A stretch of 5,760 nt of DNA from Verrucomicrobiota bacterium. GTDB taxonomy: Bacteria; Verrucomicrobiota; Lentisphaeria; Oligosphaerales; Oligosphaeraceae. Shown piece after piece: positions 1 through 5,334 of this stretch. The translations under genes and the position numbers were made by a program. The notes beneath the pieces were generated by a model that did not search any database, was not told where the DNA came from, and worked only from the letters and a program-made list of their open reading frames with translations. Location of the stretch: the NCBI GenBank assembly GCA_022709995.1, contig JAKLHU010000161.1:1-5760 (forward strand), in the 5' to 3' direction. The stretch's first letter is position 1. The number at the start of each line of letters is the position of its first letter.

Positions 1-69
1 GGCGCTGGCGAGATCGGCCCGGGAGTCGATCAACGTGCCGTCAAGATCAAAAATAAGTATCGGCAGCAT
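1..69 (-). CDS. HAD-superfamily phosphatase, N-terminus only (phosphoglycolate phosphatase-like)
   Basis: Only the first 23 codons are in the window; the gene continues past position 1. The visible residues read MLPILIFDLDGTLIDSRADL followed by ASA. This contains the HAD motif I signature DxDGT: Asp8 would be the nucleophile that forms the aspartyl-phosphate, and Asp10 the general acid/base. The continuation TLIDSRADLA is typical of the phosphoglycolate phosphatase (Gph) / pyrophosphatase PpaX branch, which hydrolyses small phosphomonoesters in the cytoplasm. The substrate cannot be assigned from this fragment. The start is the ATG at 69-67, immediately before the hydrophobic strand that carries motif I. 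The minus-strand leader just upstream is pyrimidine-rich and shows no clear Shine-Dalgarno. The gene follows the glycosyltransferase stop after 75 bp in the same orientation and could be cotranscribed. HAD family is very likely; the specific enzyme is uncertain. Confidence 0.85.
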   Translation of the reverse strand, partial: MLPILIFDLDGTLIDSRADLASA

Positions 70-144
70 GATGGGGTAGTAAAGGTAGTTAAAGAAGGAG
101 GACGGGCGGGATATCGGCGCTGGCGGCCGTGGGGCGACGGCGGT

Positions 145-1839
145 TCAGACCAGGTTCTTGGACCTCGGGGGTGGATTGTTGCGGATTGCCGGCGGTTTCG
201 GCACATAGGGGAGGAAGAGCCCGCGGCGGCGATAGGCGGCGACTTCAACCAGGCCGCCCGGCCGGTTGAAGTTCTGTTTGATCGCGGCCGCGTCACCGCC
301 GGCCACGCGCTGGTAGAGGCCGGCGGCGACGGCCTGGTTGCGGGCGACGATCCAGAGGCGTTGCGTATCCCGGGGCGCCTGGAAGCCGTCCGGGATGCGG
401 TTGACGGCGAGGACGGCGCCGCGCTGGCCGCCGGACAGCTGCCAGTAGAGCCGGAAGGTCGGGAAGTCGTATTCATCCGTCAGGACGACGGCATTTTCCA
501 TCCACTGCTGTTGCGCCATCAGGGAGGCCAGATGGCGCAGTTCATCGGCGCCGCGGTAATACTGCTGGACGAGGTTGTTGGGGGTGGCGTTCTTGCGGAG
601 CTGGGCGTCGGTAACCGCTTCGGAGGCGCGTTCCCAGACAAAGCCGTTGGCTACGACCAGGAGGGCGGCGAGCGCCAAGGGCCAGTGCCGGATCGCGGTG
701 AAGACGCGGCCGGAGAGCAGCGCCGCCAGCGTCAGAGGGGGGAGGAGGACCAGGAACACGCGCGGATAGGGCGCCTGGCCGGAGCGGGCGGCCAGGAGAA
801 CGGCGGCAACCACGGCGACGCAGCGGAGCGTCAAGGCCGCGACGACGGCGACGGGCGGCACCAGCAGCCGCGGCGGCCGACCCGAGCCGGCGCCGGCGTC
901 CGGGCGGCGGCCGCCGCGGGCGGGGGCGGGGGCGGGGGCCAGGGCCAGGGCGAGAGCGGGGTCGAGGGCGGGACGCGGCGTGCGGGCATGACGCCGGCCG
1001 GCGCGCAGCGCCACGGCGCCGGCCAGGGTGGCGGCGAAAAACCCGGCATGCGCCAGCAAGGCGAGGGCCAGGTTGCCGGCCACCATCCACGCGGATGGCC
1101 AGCCACCCGGCTCGCGGCTTACCGCCAGAAATTTATCCCAGAGGGTGAAATAGTAGCTGAATCCGACGACGGCGGCCAGCAAAACGGGCATGGATTGCAG
1201 CAGGCATTGGGTGCAAGGCCGGCCGGCCCGCCAAAGGACGGCGGCGATCAGCAGGGCCAGGACTGGCGCCAGGATGACATTGCTGGGGATGACGATGGGC
1301 AGCAGCAGCATGGCGACGGCCACGATGACCTGCCCCGTCCAGCGCCGGCCGCCGATGACCTCGATGGCGCCGGACACGGCTGCGGCGGCCAGGGCCATGG
1401 TCAAGGCATAGCCGCGGACCTGGTAGGCATAGGCCGTGAAGACCGGGCTGATGGCCAGCAGCAGGCCGCCGAGGATGGCCAGCCGGTTGCCGAGCCAGGT
1501 GCGCCAGTGGCACATGACGAGCGCAATGGTCAGGGCGCCAAAAGCCATCGAGGGCGCTCGGAGGAGATGCTCGGCCGTGATGTTGAAGTCAATGAAACGG
1601 ATCCAGAGCCAGTACACGGCCGATGACAGCATGTGGTTGTTGGCGACCGGATAGTTGCGGAAGACGTGGCCCAGCCCGCGCCCGCCGAGGTCGAGGACGT
1701 AGTCACCGAGGGTGATGACCTCGTCGTACCAGAATTCGGCCATGGCCCAGGGCATGACCCGGACCACATACACGGCCAGGGCAATCACCAGCCAGGCGCC
1801 GACAGACCCTTCGGAAAAGTCAAGTTTTCGTGTCGACAT
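145..1839 (-). CDS. GT39/GT-C-type integral-membrane glycosyltransferase (ArnT/PMT-like)
   Basis: A 564-residue polytopic membrane protein. After a short polar N-terminus, the first membrane helix (about residues 14-34) runs into FWYDEVITLGDYV. The Asp39-Glu40 pair matches the acidic motif in the first periplasmic loop of GT-C enzymes such as PMT and ArnT. Other family-like segments are NNHMLSSAVYWLW (67-79), RAPSMAFGAL (94-103) and SPVFTAYAYQVRGYAL (131-146). Further hydrophobic helices fall near 118-135, 143-160, 170-204, 216-233, 252-280, 326-350, 358-378 and 384-402. A soluble tail of about 160 residues follows. Such enzymes transfer a sugar from a polyprenyl-phosphate donor to lipid or protein on the outer face of the inner membrane; donor and acceptor here are unknown. 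Residues 279-325 form an Ala/Pro/Gly/Arg-rich linker. The frame stays open for 192 codons upstream, but that stretch overlaps folE, so I start at the ATG at 1839, just before the first membrane segment. The Shine-Dalgarno there is weak. Confidence 0.8.
   Translation of the reverse strand: MSTRKLDFSEGSVGAWLVIALAVYVVRVMPWAMAEFWYDEVITLGDYVLDLGGRGLGHVFRNYPVANNHMLSSAVYWLWIRFIDFNITAEHLLRAPSMAFGALTIALVMCHWRTWLGNRLAILGGLLLAISPVFTAYAYQVRGYALTMALAAAAVSGAIEVIGGRRWTGQVIVAVAMLLLPIVIPSNVILAPVLALLIAAVLWRAGRPCTQCLLQSMPVLLAAVVGFSYYFTLWDKFLAVSREPGGWPSAWMVAGNLALALLAHAGFFAATLAGAVALRAGRRHARTPRPALDPALALALAPAPAPARGGRRPDAGAGSGRPPRLLVPPVAVVAALTLRCVAVVAAVLLAARSGQAPYPRVFLVLLPPLTLAALLSGRVFTAIRHWPLALAALLVVANGFVWERASEAVTDAQLRKNATPNNLVQQYYRGADELRHLASLMAQQQWMENAVVLTDEYDFPTFRLYWQLSGGQRGAVLAVNRIPDGFQAPRDTQRLWIVARNQAVAAGLYQRVAGGDAAAIKQNFNRPGGLVEVAAYRRRGLFLPYVPKPPAIRNNPPPRSKNLV
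918..938 (+). repeat. GGGGGC tandem tract inside the glycosyltransferase gene, potential G-quadruplex
   Basis: The plus strand has four G-runs (one of three, three of five) separated by single C residues, which fits the loosest and strictest usual G-quadruplex definitions. It lies on the template strand of the minus-strand glycosyltransferase gene. On the coding strand it encodes part of an Ala-Pro repeat (APAPAPARGG, residues 301-310) in a predicted non-membrane linker. It is a low-complexity tract in an already GC-rich gene and may vary in length. No regulatory role can be shown from sequence. Confidence 0.55.
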
Positions 1840-1985
1840 CGTGATCCGTTGCTGCTGGGGGTGGTGATGAAACGCCTTTCCGGCGGCGGCCGAACCGGGC
1901 CGGGCCTTGCCTTGCCCTGCTTCGGGCCGGAGTGGGGCGGCGGAGCCATCCGGTGTCGGAGTCGGAGCTGGGACCGGCGCGGGGG

Positions 1986-2033
1986 CCGCGCCGGCCGGCC
2001 GGCCGGCGGGCCGGCGGGCCGGCGGCGCCGCGG
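1986..2033. repeat. CCGG / CGGGCCGG tandem array with hairpin potential after folE
   Basis: Immediately after the folE stop codon is a pure G/C block. It holds four CCGG units (1991-2006) followed by two CGGGCCGG units (2007-2022). It is flanked by CCGCG at 1986-1990 and CGCGG at 2029-2033, which are complementary and would close a long, very stable stem. There is no T-tract after it on the transcribed strand, so it is not a standard intrinsic terminator. It may slow transcription or protect mRNA ends between folE and the glycosyltransferase. The rest of the 194-bp spacer (1840-1985) is GC-rich with no clear promoter. Composition alone could explain the block. Confidence 0.5.
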
Positions 2034-2594
2034 TCAGCTGCCCCGGATAAGCTGGAGGAATTCGAGGCGGGTCGCCTGGGAGTTGTGAAAGCTGCCGAGC
2101 ATGGCGGAAGTGATCATCTTCGAATTCTGCTTCTCGACGCCGCGCATCATCATGCAAAGGTGCTGGCACTCCATGACCACGCCGACGCCTTCGGCGTTGA
2201 TCCGGTCCTTGACGAAGCGGGCGATCTGCTGGGTCAGGCGTTCCTGCACTTGCAGCCGCCGGGAAAAGCAGTCCACCAGCCGGGCCAGCTTGCTCACCCC
2301 GTAGACCTTCCCATTCGGAATGTAGCCGATGTGGCAGCGCCCGAAAAAAGGCAGCATGTGGTGCTCGCACAGGCTGTAGACCTCGATGTCGCGGACAATC
2401 ACCATGTGGTTGCATTCCTCATGGAAAATCGCGTCGCCGACAATGGCCTCCGGGTCCTGCCGATAGCCGCACAGCAGAAACGCCAGGCTGTCCGCCACCC
2501 GCTGCGGCGTGCCGCGGAGGCCTTCGCGCTCCGGATATTCGCCGAGATTGCGGAGGAGTTGTCGAATCAGTTCGGGGGTGTCGGTGTCTGGCAT
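2034..2594 (-). CDS. folE: GTP cyclohydrolase I (FolE, type IA)
   Basis: This 186-residue cytoplasmic enzyme opens and rearranges GTP to 7,8-dihydroneopterin triphosphate plus formate. That is the first step to tetrahydrofolate, and in many bacteria also to queuosine and other pterins. The sequence carries the whole family core: [16 protein letters not shown] (19-34), [12 protein letters not shown] (74-85), [14 protein letters not shown] (95-108), [16 protein letters not shown] (110-125) and [17 protein letters not shown] (142-158). Cys76, His79 and Cys147 line up with the zinc ligands Cys110, His113 and Cys181 of the E. coli enzyme, and the 71-residue spacing is identical. His78 and His145 match the catalytic histidines. 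The N-terminus is shorter than in E. coli, as in many bacterial FolE proteins. The ATG at 2594 directly follows the TAA of the upstream aldolase gene with no gap. A weak GGAACGAG stretch inside the end of that gene is the only Shine-Dalgarno-like sequence, so coupled translation is likely. Confidence 0.97.
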   Translation of the reverse strand: MPDTDTPELIRQLLRNLGEYPEREGLRGTPQRVADSLAFLLCGYRQDPEAIVGDAIFHEECNHMVIVRDIEVYSLCEHHMLPFFGRCHIGYIPNGKVYGVSKLARLVDCFSRRLQVQERLTQQIARFVKDRINAEGVGVVMECQHLCMMMRGVEKQNSKMITSAMLGSFHNSQATRLEFLQLIRGS

Positions 2595-3227
2595 TTAGGC
2601 TCGTTCCATGAAAATGTCGAGTTGGCGCCGCCGTTCGGGCGAGAGTTCTCTCGGCCCGCCCAGCTGTGCGAGGATGACGGTTTGGCGGGCGGCGTTTTCC
2701 AGCACTTCGATGCGGTCGAAGGCCTCCAGGAGGCTGGCGCCGAGGGCGATGACGCCATGATTTTCCAAAACGCCGCAGGAGGCCGTCGCCAGGGCGGCGG
2801 CGACTTGGTTGGCAAGGTCGGGGGTGCCCATGAGGGCATAGGGAATGAACACGGGGTCGCCGAGAATCGCATATGCTTCCGCCGTCAGGTGCGTGTTGAC
2901 CGGCGCCGGGGCGGCGCTGAAGGCGCTGGCGAAGACGGGATGGGCGTGGACAATGGCTTGGACATCCGGGCGCCGGGCGTAGATGGCCAGATGCATGGCC
3001 GTCTCGATGCTCAAAGCGAGATCCGGGGTCAGAGTGACGCCGGCGGGCGTCACCAGACCGACTCCCGCGGCGCTGATGACGGCCTTGTCCAGCTTGGAGG
3101 CGGTGACGGCGACCGTCCCGGCGCCGGTCCGGCAGGAAATGTTGCCGCCGGAGGCCGTCGTCAACCCGCGGGCATAGAGCCTCCGCATGTATTCGGCGAC
3201 CCGTGTTCTTTCGGCTAGGGATGTCAT
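2595..3227 (-). CDS. Class II aldolase/adducin-family protein, FucA-like sugar-phosphate aldolase
   Basis: A 210-residue protein of the zinc-dependent class II aldolase/adducin family, which includes L-fuculose-1-phosphate aldolase, L-ribulose-5-phosphate 4-epimerase and methylthioribulose-1-phosphate dehydratase (MtnB). Visible signatures are TASGGNIS (24-31, phosphate-binding loop with Asn29), LSIETAMH (72-79, Glu75 matching catalytic Glu73 of E. coli FucA), AIVHAHPVF (91-99, zinc ligands His94 and His96) and ENHGVIALG (155-163, third zinc ligand His157). Spacing matches FucA with a two-residue shift, and the length is close to FucA's (about 215). The substrate cannot be read from the sequence; a C-C-cleaving aldolase for a deoxy-ketose 1-phosphate is the default guess. 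The start is the ATG at 3227, which has GGAGAGG (3239-3245) 11 nt upstream. The frame is open further, to the IS end, but that stretch looks unconserved. The stop abuts the folE start. The IS now sits about 100 bp upstream and separates the gene from lemA. Confidence 0.88.
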   Translation of the reverse strand: MTSLAERTRVAEYMRRLYARGLTTASGGNISCRTGAGTVAVTASKLDKAVISAAGVGLVTPAGVTLTPDLALSIETAMHLAIYARRPDVQAIVHAHPVFASAFSAAPAPVNTHLTAEAYAILGDPVFIPYALMGTPDLANQVAAALATASCGVLENHGVIALGASLLEAFDRIEVLENAARQTVILAQLGGPRELSPERRRQLDIFMERA

Positions 3228-3327
3228 GGTGCGGATGTCCTCTCCGGCGCCCCCGCGCGTCCATGCGTCCGCCGCGGGACCGCTGCGAATGGCCGCCGTT
3301 GCCCAGGCGGGCCGGCGGAGCCGAGAC

Positions 3328-3330
3328 TTA
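3328..3330. repeat. Target-site duplication, left copy (TTA)
   Basis: TTA lies directly outside the left terminal inverted repeat and matches TTA directly outside the right one. A 3-bp match is short, but it falls exactly at the boundaries set independently by the inverted repeats. Confidence 0.75.
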
Positions 3331-3356
3331 GGAACCGTACAAAAATTAAATTTACA
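3331..3356 (+). repeat. IS left terminal inverted repeat
   Basis: Read inward, this end begins GGAACCGTACAAAAATTAAA and ends TTTACA. It matches the other end read inward at 20 of 26 positions, with unbroken matches CAAAAA and TTTACA. The transposase stop codon (3352-3354) lies inside this repeat, so the gene runs right to the element's end. Confidence 0.85.
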
Positions 3357-4566
3357 CATGATGGTGTTTTATAATGTAGTTCCATTCAGGGTGGAAAGAG
3401 TGCCCAGTGATGGTTATGGCCGCGAGCTCTTGATCGCTGGTTTTAATTTTGGTTTCGTATTTTTTGGTGCTCAACTGTGCCTTGATTTTCAGGCCTGTTG
3501 TGGTGGTTGTGCTACCAATCAGGCTCACGATAACCTCTGAGGTTATCAGTGGCTTTCCCCGCCAGTTCATTGAAATAACTGAAAACATCCGATGTTCGAT
3601 CTTGTTCCATTTGCTTGTTCCTGGTGGAAAATGGGATACATAAATGTCAAGTCCGGCCTCATCGGCGAATTTGGCCAGTTCCACCTTCCAGAGACGGTTA
3701 CGGGAGCCATTGCTGCCTCCGCCATCGGCGTTAATATATAAGGAACTGGCGTCGGGGTACCGTTCCTTACCCATGTTTTGCCACCATTGCCGTATGCTGT
3801 CGACCGCGAAAGTGGCGGTGTCGTGGCTGGTCCCCACGTTTACAAAACCCTCATTAGTCACAATGTCGTAGATACCATAAGGCGTGGCGCGACCTTCATC
3901 TTTGATAAAGTCATAGACTTCGACTTTAACCGGAGACTTCGATGGACAGTACTCGCGACCAGCATTCTTAAAGTTTCCAATCAGTTCCTTCTTTTTTGCA
4001 TCGATCGAGATGACTGGCTGCCCTGAGGCAAGAAATTCTGCAGAGGTGTTATAGATGTGCTGAAACTGGCCGTCTCGGTCAGGTGAATCGCCGCCCTCAT
4101 GGGACTTCATGTTGGACTGCAGAGTATAGCCGAGCGATTCCAGAAGTCGACCAACGGTAACATGGCCGACCTTATAGCCTTGCTGTCCGAGTTCATCGCT
4201 GAGTTTGCGCAAACTTTTGCTGGTCCAGCGCAAAGGAGATTCCGGATCGCCCTTGGTATAAGGCTTGACTAAAGATTCCAACGCATGGATCAATCCAGGA
4301 TCAACTGCCTCCTTGTTTTTGCGCCCAGCTCCTCCTCGCCGCTGTCGTGCAGGAGGTAATGATTCCTTCGCCGCCATCTCTTCATTCAATTCGTTCAGAC
4401 CATCGTACAACGTAGGCCTCGACAGTCCACATGCACGAGCAACAAGGCTAATGCCACCGTGCCCTAGTTCGCGGGCAAGACCGCTGGCCACCAGCCGGAA
4501 GGCACGTTCACCAATCTTGTCACGCAAACCAGCAAAAAAATTGGTATAGTCAATTTCTGTTTCCAT
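3352..4566 (-). CDS. ISAzo13-family transposase (DDE, Rhodopirellula-type domain), intact
   Basis: A 404-residue transposase of the usual family length, with no frameshift or internal stop. The N-terminal part (about residues 35-65, GGISLVARACGLSRPTLYDG) looks like a helix-turn-helix for binding the element ends. A basic linker RQRRGGAGRKNK (74-85) follows, then the catalytic RNase H-like domain. Three strongly family-typical blocks carry the metal-binding acidic triad: VISIDAKKKELIGNFKN (185-201, Asp189), INADGGGSNGSRNRLWK (278-294, Asp281) and HFPPGTSKWNKIEHRMFS (312-329, Glu324). The enzyme would cut and join the IS ends to move the element. The ATG at 4566 is preceded by a strong AAGGAGG (4575-4581) at 8-nt spacing, which fixes the start. 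That start and its ribosome site lie within a 10-bp inverted repeat, so translation of read-through transcripts is probably repressed. The final codons overlap the left terminal repeat. Confidence 0.95.
   Translation of the reverse strand: METEIDYTNFFAGLRDKIGERAFRLVASGLARELGHGGISLVARACGLSRPTLYDGLNELNEEMAAKESLPPARQRRGGAGRKNKEAVDPGLIHALESLVKPYTKGDPESPLRWTSKSLRKLSDELGQQGYKVGHVTVGRLLESLGYTLQSNMKSHEGGDSPDRDGQFQHIYNTSAEFLASGQPVISIDAKKKELIGNFKNAGREYCPSKSPVKVEVYDFIKDEGRATPYGIYDIVTNEGFVNVGTSHDTATFAVDSIRQWWQNMGKERYPDASSLYINADGGGSNGSRNRLWKVELAKFADEAGLDIYVSHFPPGTSKWNKIEHRMFSVISMNWRGKPLITSEVIVSLIGSTTTTTGLKIKAQLSTKKYETKIKTSDQELAAITITGHSFHPEWNYIIKHHHV
3368..3397 (-). promoter_or_regulatory. Candidate outward-facing promoter near the IS end, toward the aldolase gene
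   Basis: On the minus strand, TTTCCA (3392-3397) and TATAAA (3368-3373) are spaced by 18 bp, a fair match to a sigma-70 promoter. It lies inside the 3' end of the transposase gene and points out of the element at the aldolase-folE pair, about 140 bp upstream of the aldolase ATG. AT-rich IS ends often give such chance matches, so this is only a candidate. Confidence 0.25.
3529..3547. repeat. Perfect 9-bp-arm palindrome inside the transposase gene
   Basis: GATAACCTC (3529-3537) and GAGGTTATC (3539-3547) are exact reverse complements around a single T. The site lies in the coding region for residues about 341-346 (ITSEVI). It could be a protein-binding site, or a short RNA hairpin once a three-base loop is allowed. 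It may be chance imposed by codon choice. Confidence 0.5.
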
Positions 4567-4598
4567 GTCAAAAACCTCCTTGCCTTGAACATGGAAAC
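4559..4598 (-). promoter_or_regulatory. Inverted repeat that would sequester the transposase start codon
   Basis: In the minus-strand sense, GTTTCCATGT (4598-4589) is followed by a 20-nt loop (4588-4569) and then the exact reverse complement ACATGGAAAC (4568-4559). The ATG of the transposase (4566-4564) lies in the 3' arm, and the AAGGAGG ribosome site (4575-4581) lies in the loop. A transcript containing both arms would hide the start codon in a 10-bp stem. The pairing is seen directly. The regulatory role is inferred by analogy with IS10 and IS50, where read-through transcripts fold in this way and transcripts from the element's own promoter do not. Confidence 0.75.
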
Positions 4599-4626
4599 AA
4601 TATAAGCACTATCCAAATGGATACAA
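4599..4626 (-). promoter_or_regulatory. Candidate transposase promoter inside the IS right end
   Basis: On the minus strand, TTGTAT (4621-4626) and TATATT (4599-4604) are spaced by 16 bp; the -10 box matches the consensus at five of six positions. The predicted transcription start is around A4592, inside the 5' arm of the start-codon hairpin. The resulting mRNA would carry only a remnant of that arm. A small inverted repeat, ATCCA-AA-TGGAT (4611-4622), overlaps the spacer and could be an operator, though it is short. Confidence 0.5.
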
Positions 4627-4635
4627 GCCAATTAC

Positions 4636-4661
4636 TGTAAACTTATTTTTTGAACAACTCC
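4636..4661 (-). repeat. IS right terminal inverted repeat
   Basis: Read inward on the minus strand, this end begins GGAGTTGTTCAAAAAATAAG and ends TTTACA, matching the left end at 20 of 26 positions. It lies upstream of the transposase promoter candidate and ends five bases from the lemA stop codon. Confidence 0.85.
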
Positions 4662-4664
4662 TTA
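4662..4664. repeat. Target-site duplication, right copy (TTA)
   Basis: This is the matching TTA outside the right terminal inverted repeat, located two bases past the lemA stop codon. The restored empty site would read GACTTAGCTTAG, placing the insertion just after lemA. Confidence 0.75.
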
Positions 4665-4666
4665 GC

Positions 4667-5230
4667 TTAGAATTCGACCTTTGGCACGGCCTTGTCGGCC
4701 TCGGCGACCTCAAAATACTCGCACGTTTCCAAGCCGAGCAGCGAACCCGGGAATTGCTTGATCTTGGTGTTGTAGGCGCGGACGGCCTCGTTGTAGGCGC
4801 GGCGGGCGACGGCGATGCGGTTCTCGGTCCCGGCCAGTTCATCGCTGAGCTGGCGGAAATTCTGGTCGGCCTTGAGGTTGGGGTAATTTTCCACGATGAC
4901 GAGCAGCCGGGACAAGGCGCCGCTGAGTTCGTTTTCGGTCCTGGCGCGGTCGGCGACCGTGCCGCCGCCGCCGAGCCGGGCCCGGGCCTCGGTCACGGCC
5001 GCGATCGCTGCCGTCTCATGGCCGGCAAAGCCCTTGACGGTGCTGACCAGGTTCGGAATCAAGTCGGACCGCCGCTTCAACTGGTTTTCCACCTGGCTCC
5101 ATTCCGCATCCACGTTCTCGCGCTGCCGGATGATCCCGTTCTTGAACGACATCCAGGCGAAAAACGCCAGCGCGGCAACCAGCAGGAGCGCGACGACCAC
5201 GGCGACAAACACAAGCAGGAATTTTTTCAT
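4667..5230 (-). CDS. lemA: LemA family membrane protein
   Basis: A 187-residue protein of typical LemA length. Residues 4-27 form one strongly hydrophobic N-terminal segment, a membrane anchor following MKKF. The rest is a soluble, mostly alpha-helical domain. Family blocks are NVDAEWSQVENQLKRRSDLI (39-58, continuing PNLV) and YPNLKADQNFRQLSDELAG (116-134, continuing TENRIAVARRAYN). The end, VPKVEF, is the usual LemA C-terminus, so the insertion sequence just beyond the stop has not truncated it. The molecular function of LemA proteins is not well established; they are often found next to TPM-domain or HtpX-type membrane protease genes, neither of which is in this window. The ATG at 5230 has GGAAGG (5236-5241) 5 nt upstream, which supports this start. 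It is separated from the transporter by 84 bp. Confidence 0.95.
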   Translation of the reverse strand: MKKFLLVFVAVVVALLLVAALAFFAWMSFKNGIIRQRENVDAEWSQVENQLKRRSDLIPNLVSTVKGFAGHETAAIAAVTEARARLGGGGTVADRARTENELSGALSRLLVIVENYPNLKADQNFRQLSDELAGTENRIAVARRAYNEAVRAYNTKIKQFPGSLLGLETCEYFEVAEADKAVPKVEF

Positions 5231-5259
5231 GGCGGCCTTCCGTCGGTTATGGGTTGGTG

Positions 5260-5273
5260 AGCTGTTAGCTGTT
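5260..5273 (+). repeat. Two-copy direct repeat AGCTGTT in the lemA leader
   Basis: AGCTGTT occurs twice in direct tandem between the candidate lemA promoter and its ribosome site. Within it, AGCT-GTT-AGCT can form only a tiny hairpin. It is too short to assign a role. Confidence 0.4.
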
Positions 5274-5305
5274 AATTTTGCGATGGTTACTGATGACGGG
5301 CGTTT

Positions 5306-5334
5306 AATATAGTATCAAAGCGCCGGTTTCTCCA
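5306..5334 (-). promoter_or_regulatory. Candidate lemA promoter
   Basis: On the minus strand, TGGAGA (5329-5334) and TATATT (5306-5311) are spaced by exactly 17 bp. The -10 box is strong and the -35 box moderate (four of six positions). The -35 falls within the last codons of the upstream transporter gene and the -10 just after its stop, leaving a leader of about 70 nt before lemA. This AT-rich pocket stands out from the GC-rich surroundings. No intrinsic terminator is visible between the genes, so read-through from the transporter is also possible. Confidence 0.4.

Larger units (their letters stand above)
3331..4661 (-). mobile_element. Complete ISAzo13-family insertion sequence
   Basis: A 1331-bp element defined by three agreeing signals. 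It has imperfect 26-bp terminal inverted repeats (20 of 26 positions match). Its outer ends are flanked by TTA on both sides (3328-3330 and 4662-4664), a 3-bp target duplication. It carries one uninterrupted transposase gene that nearly fills it. The interior is visibly richer in A/T than the GC-rich host genes on both sides, as expected for recent arrival from another genome. It inserted in the short gap between lemA and the aldolase gene, two bases past the lemA stop, in the same orientation as both. No host gene appears broken. Removing the element and one TTA joins the flanks cleanly. The intact gene, repeats and duplication suggest it may still be active, though activity cannot be judged by sequence. 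Confidence 0.92.

Noticed and set aside
361..1626. Long plus-strand open frame of 421 codons opposite the glycosyltransferase.
   Set aside because: The product is a Gly/Gln/Arg-rich sequence without any recognisable domain, and the opposite strand encodes a coherent membrane enzyme. Long antisense frames are expected at this GC content.
1840..2415. N-terminal extension of the glycosyltransferase by up to 192 codons.
   Set aside because: Most of it overlaps folE, and the rest is Pro/Ala/Arg low complexity from the GC-rich spacer. The ATG at 1839 sits just before the first membrane helix, as expected for the family.
1932..3218. Long plus-strand open frame of 428 codons opposite folE and the aldolase.
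   Set aside because: It runs across two firmly identified minus-strand genes and their junction, and shows only composition-driven sequence. It is a shadow of their codon use.
3228..3359. Aldolase start 44 codons further upstream, at 3359.
   Set aside because: That start lies inside the insertion sequence, and the added residues look like translated spacer. The ATG at 3227 has a GGAGAGG site and fits the family length.
4534..4540. Run of seven A (T7 on the coding strand) near the transposase start as a programmed frameshift site.
   Set aside because: The transposase is a single intact frame of normal family length with all three catalytic residues, so no frameshift is needed.
4465..4592. 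Short upstream frame starting at the ATG in the hairpin 5' arm (4592) and overlapping the transposase start in another frame.
   Set aside because: It is about 42 codons with no recognisable product. The ATG exists because the arm is the mirror of the real start region. A leaderless upstream frame cannot be excluded, but nothing supports it.
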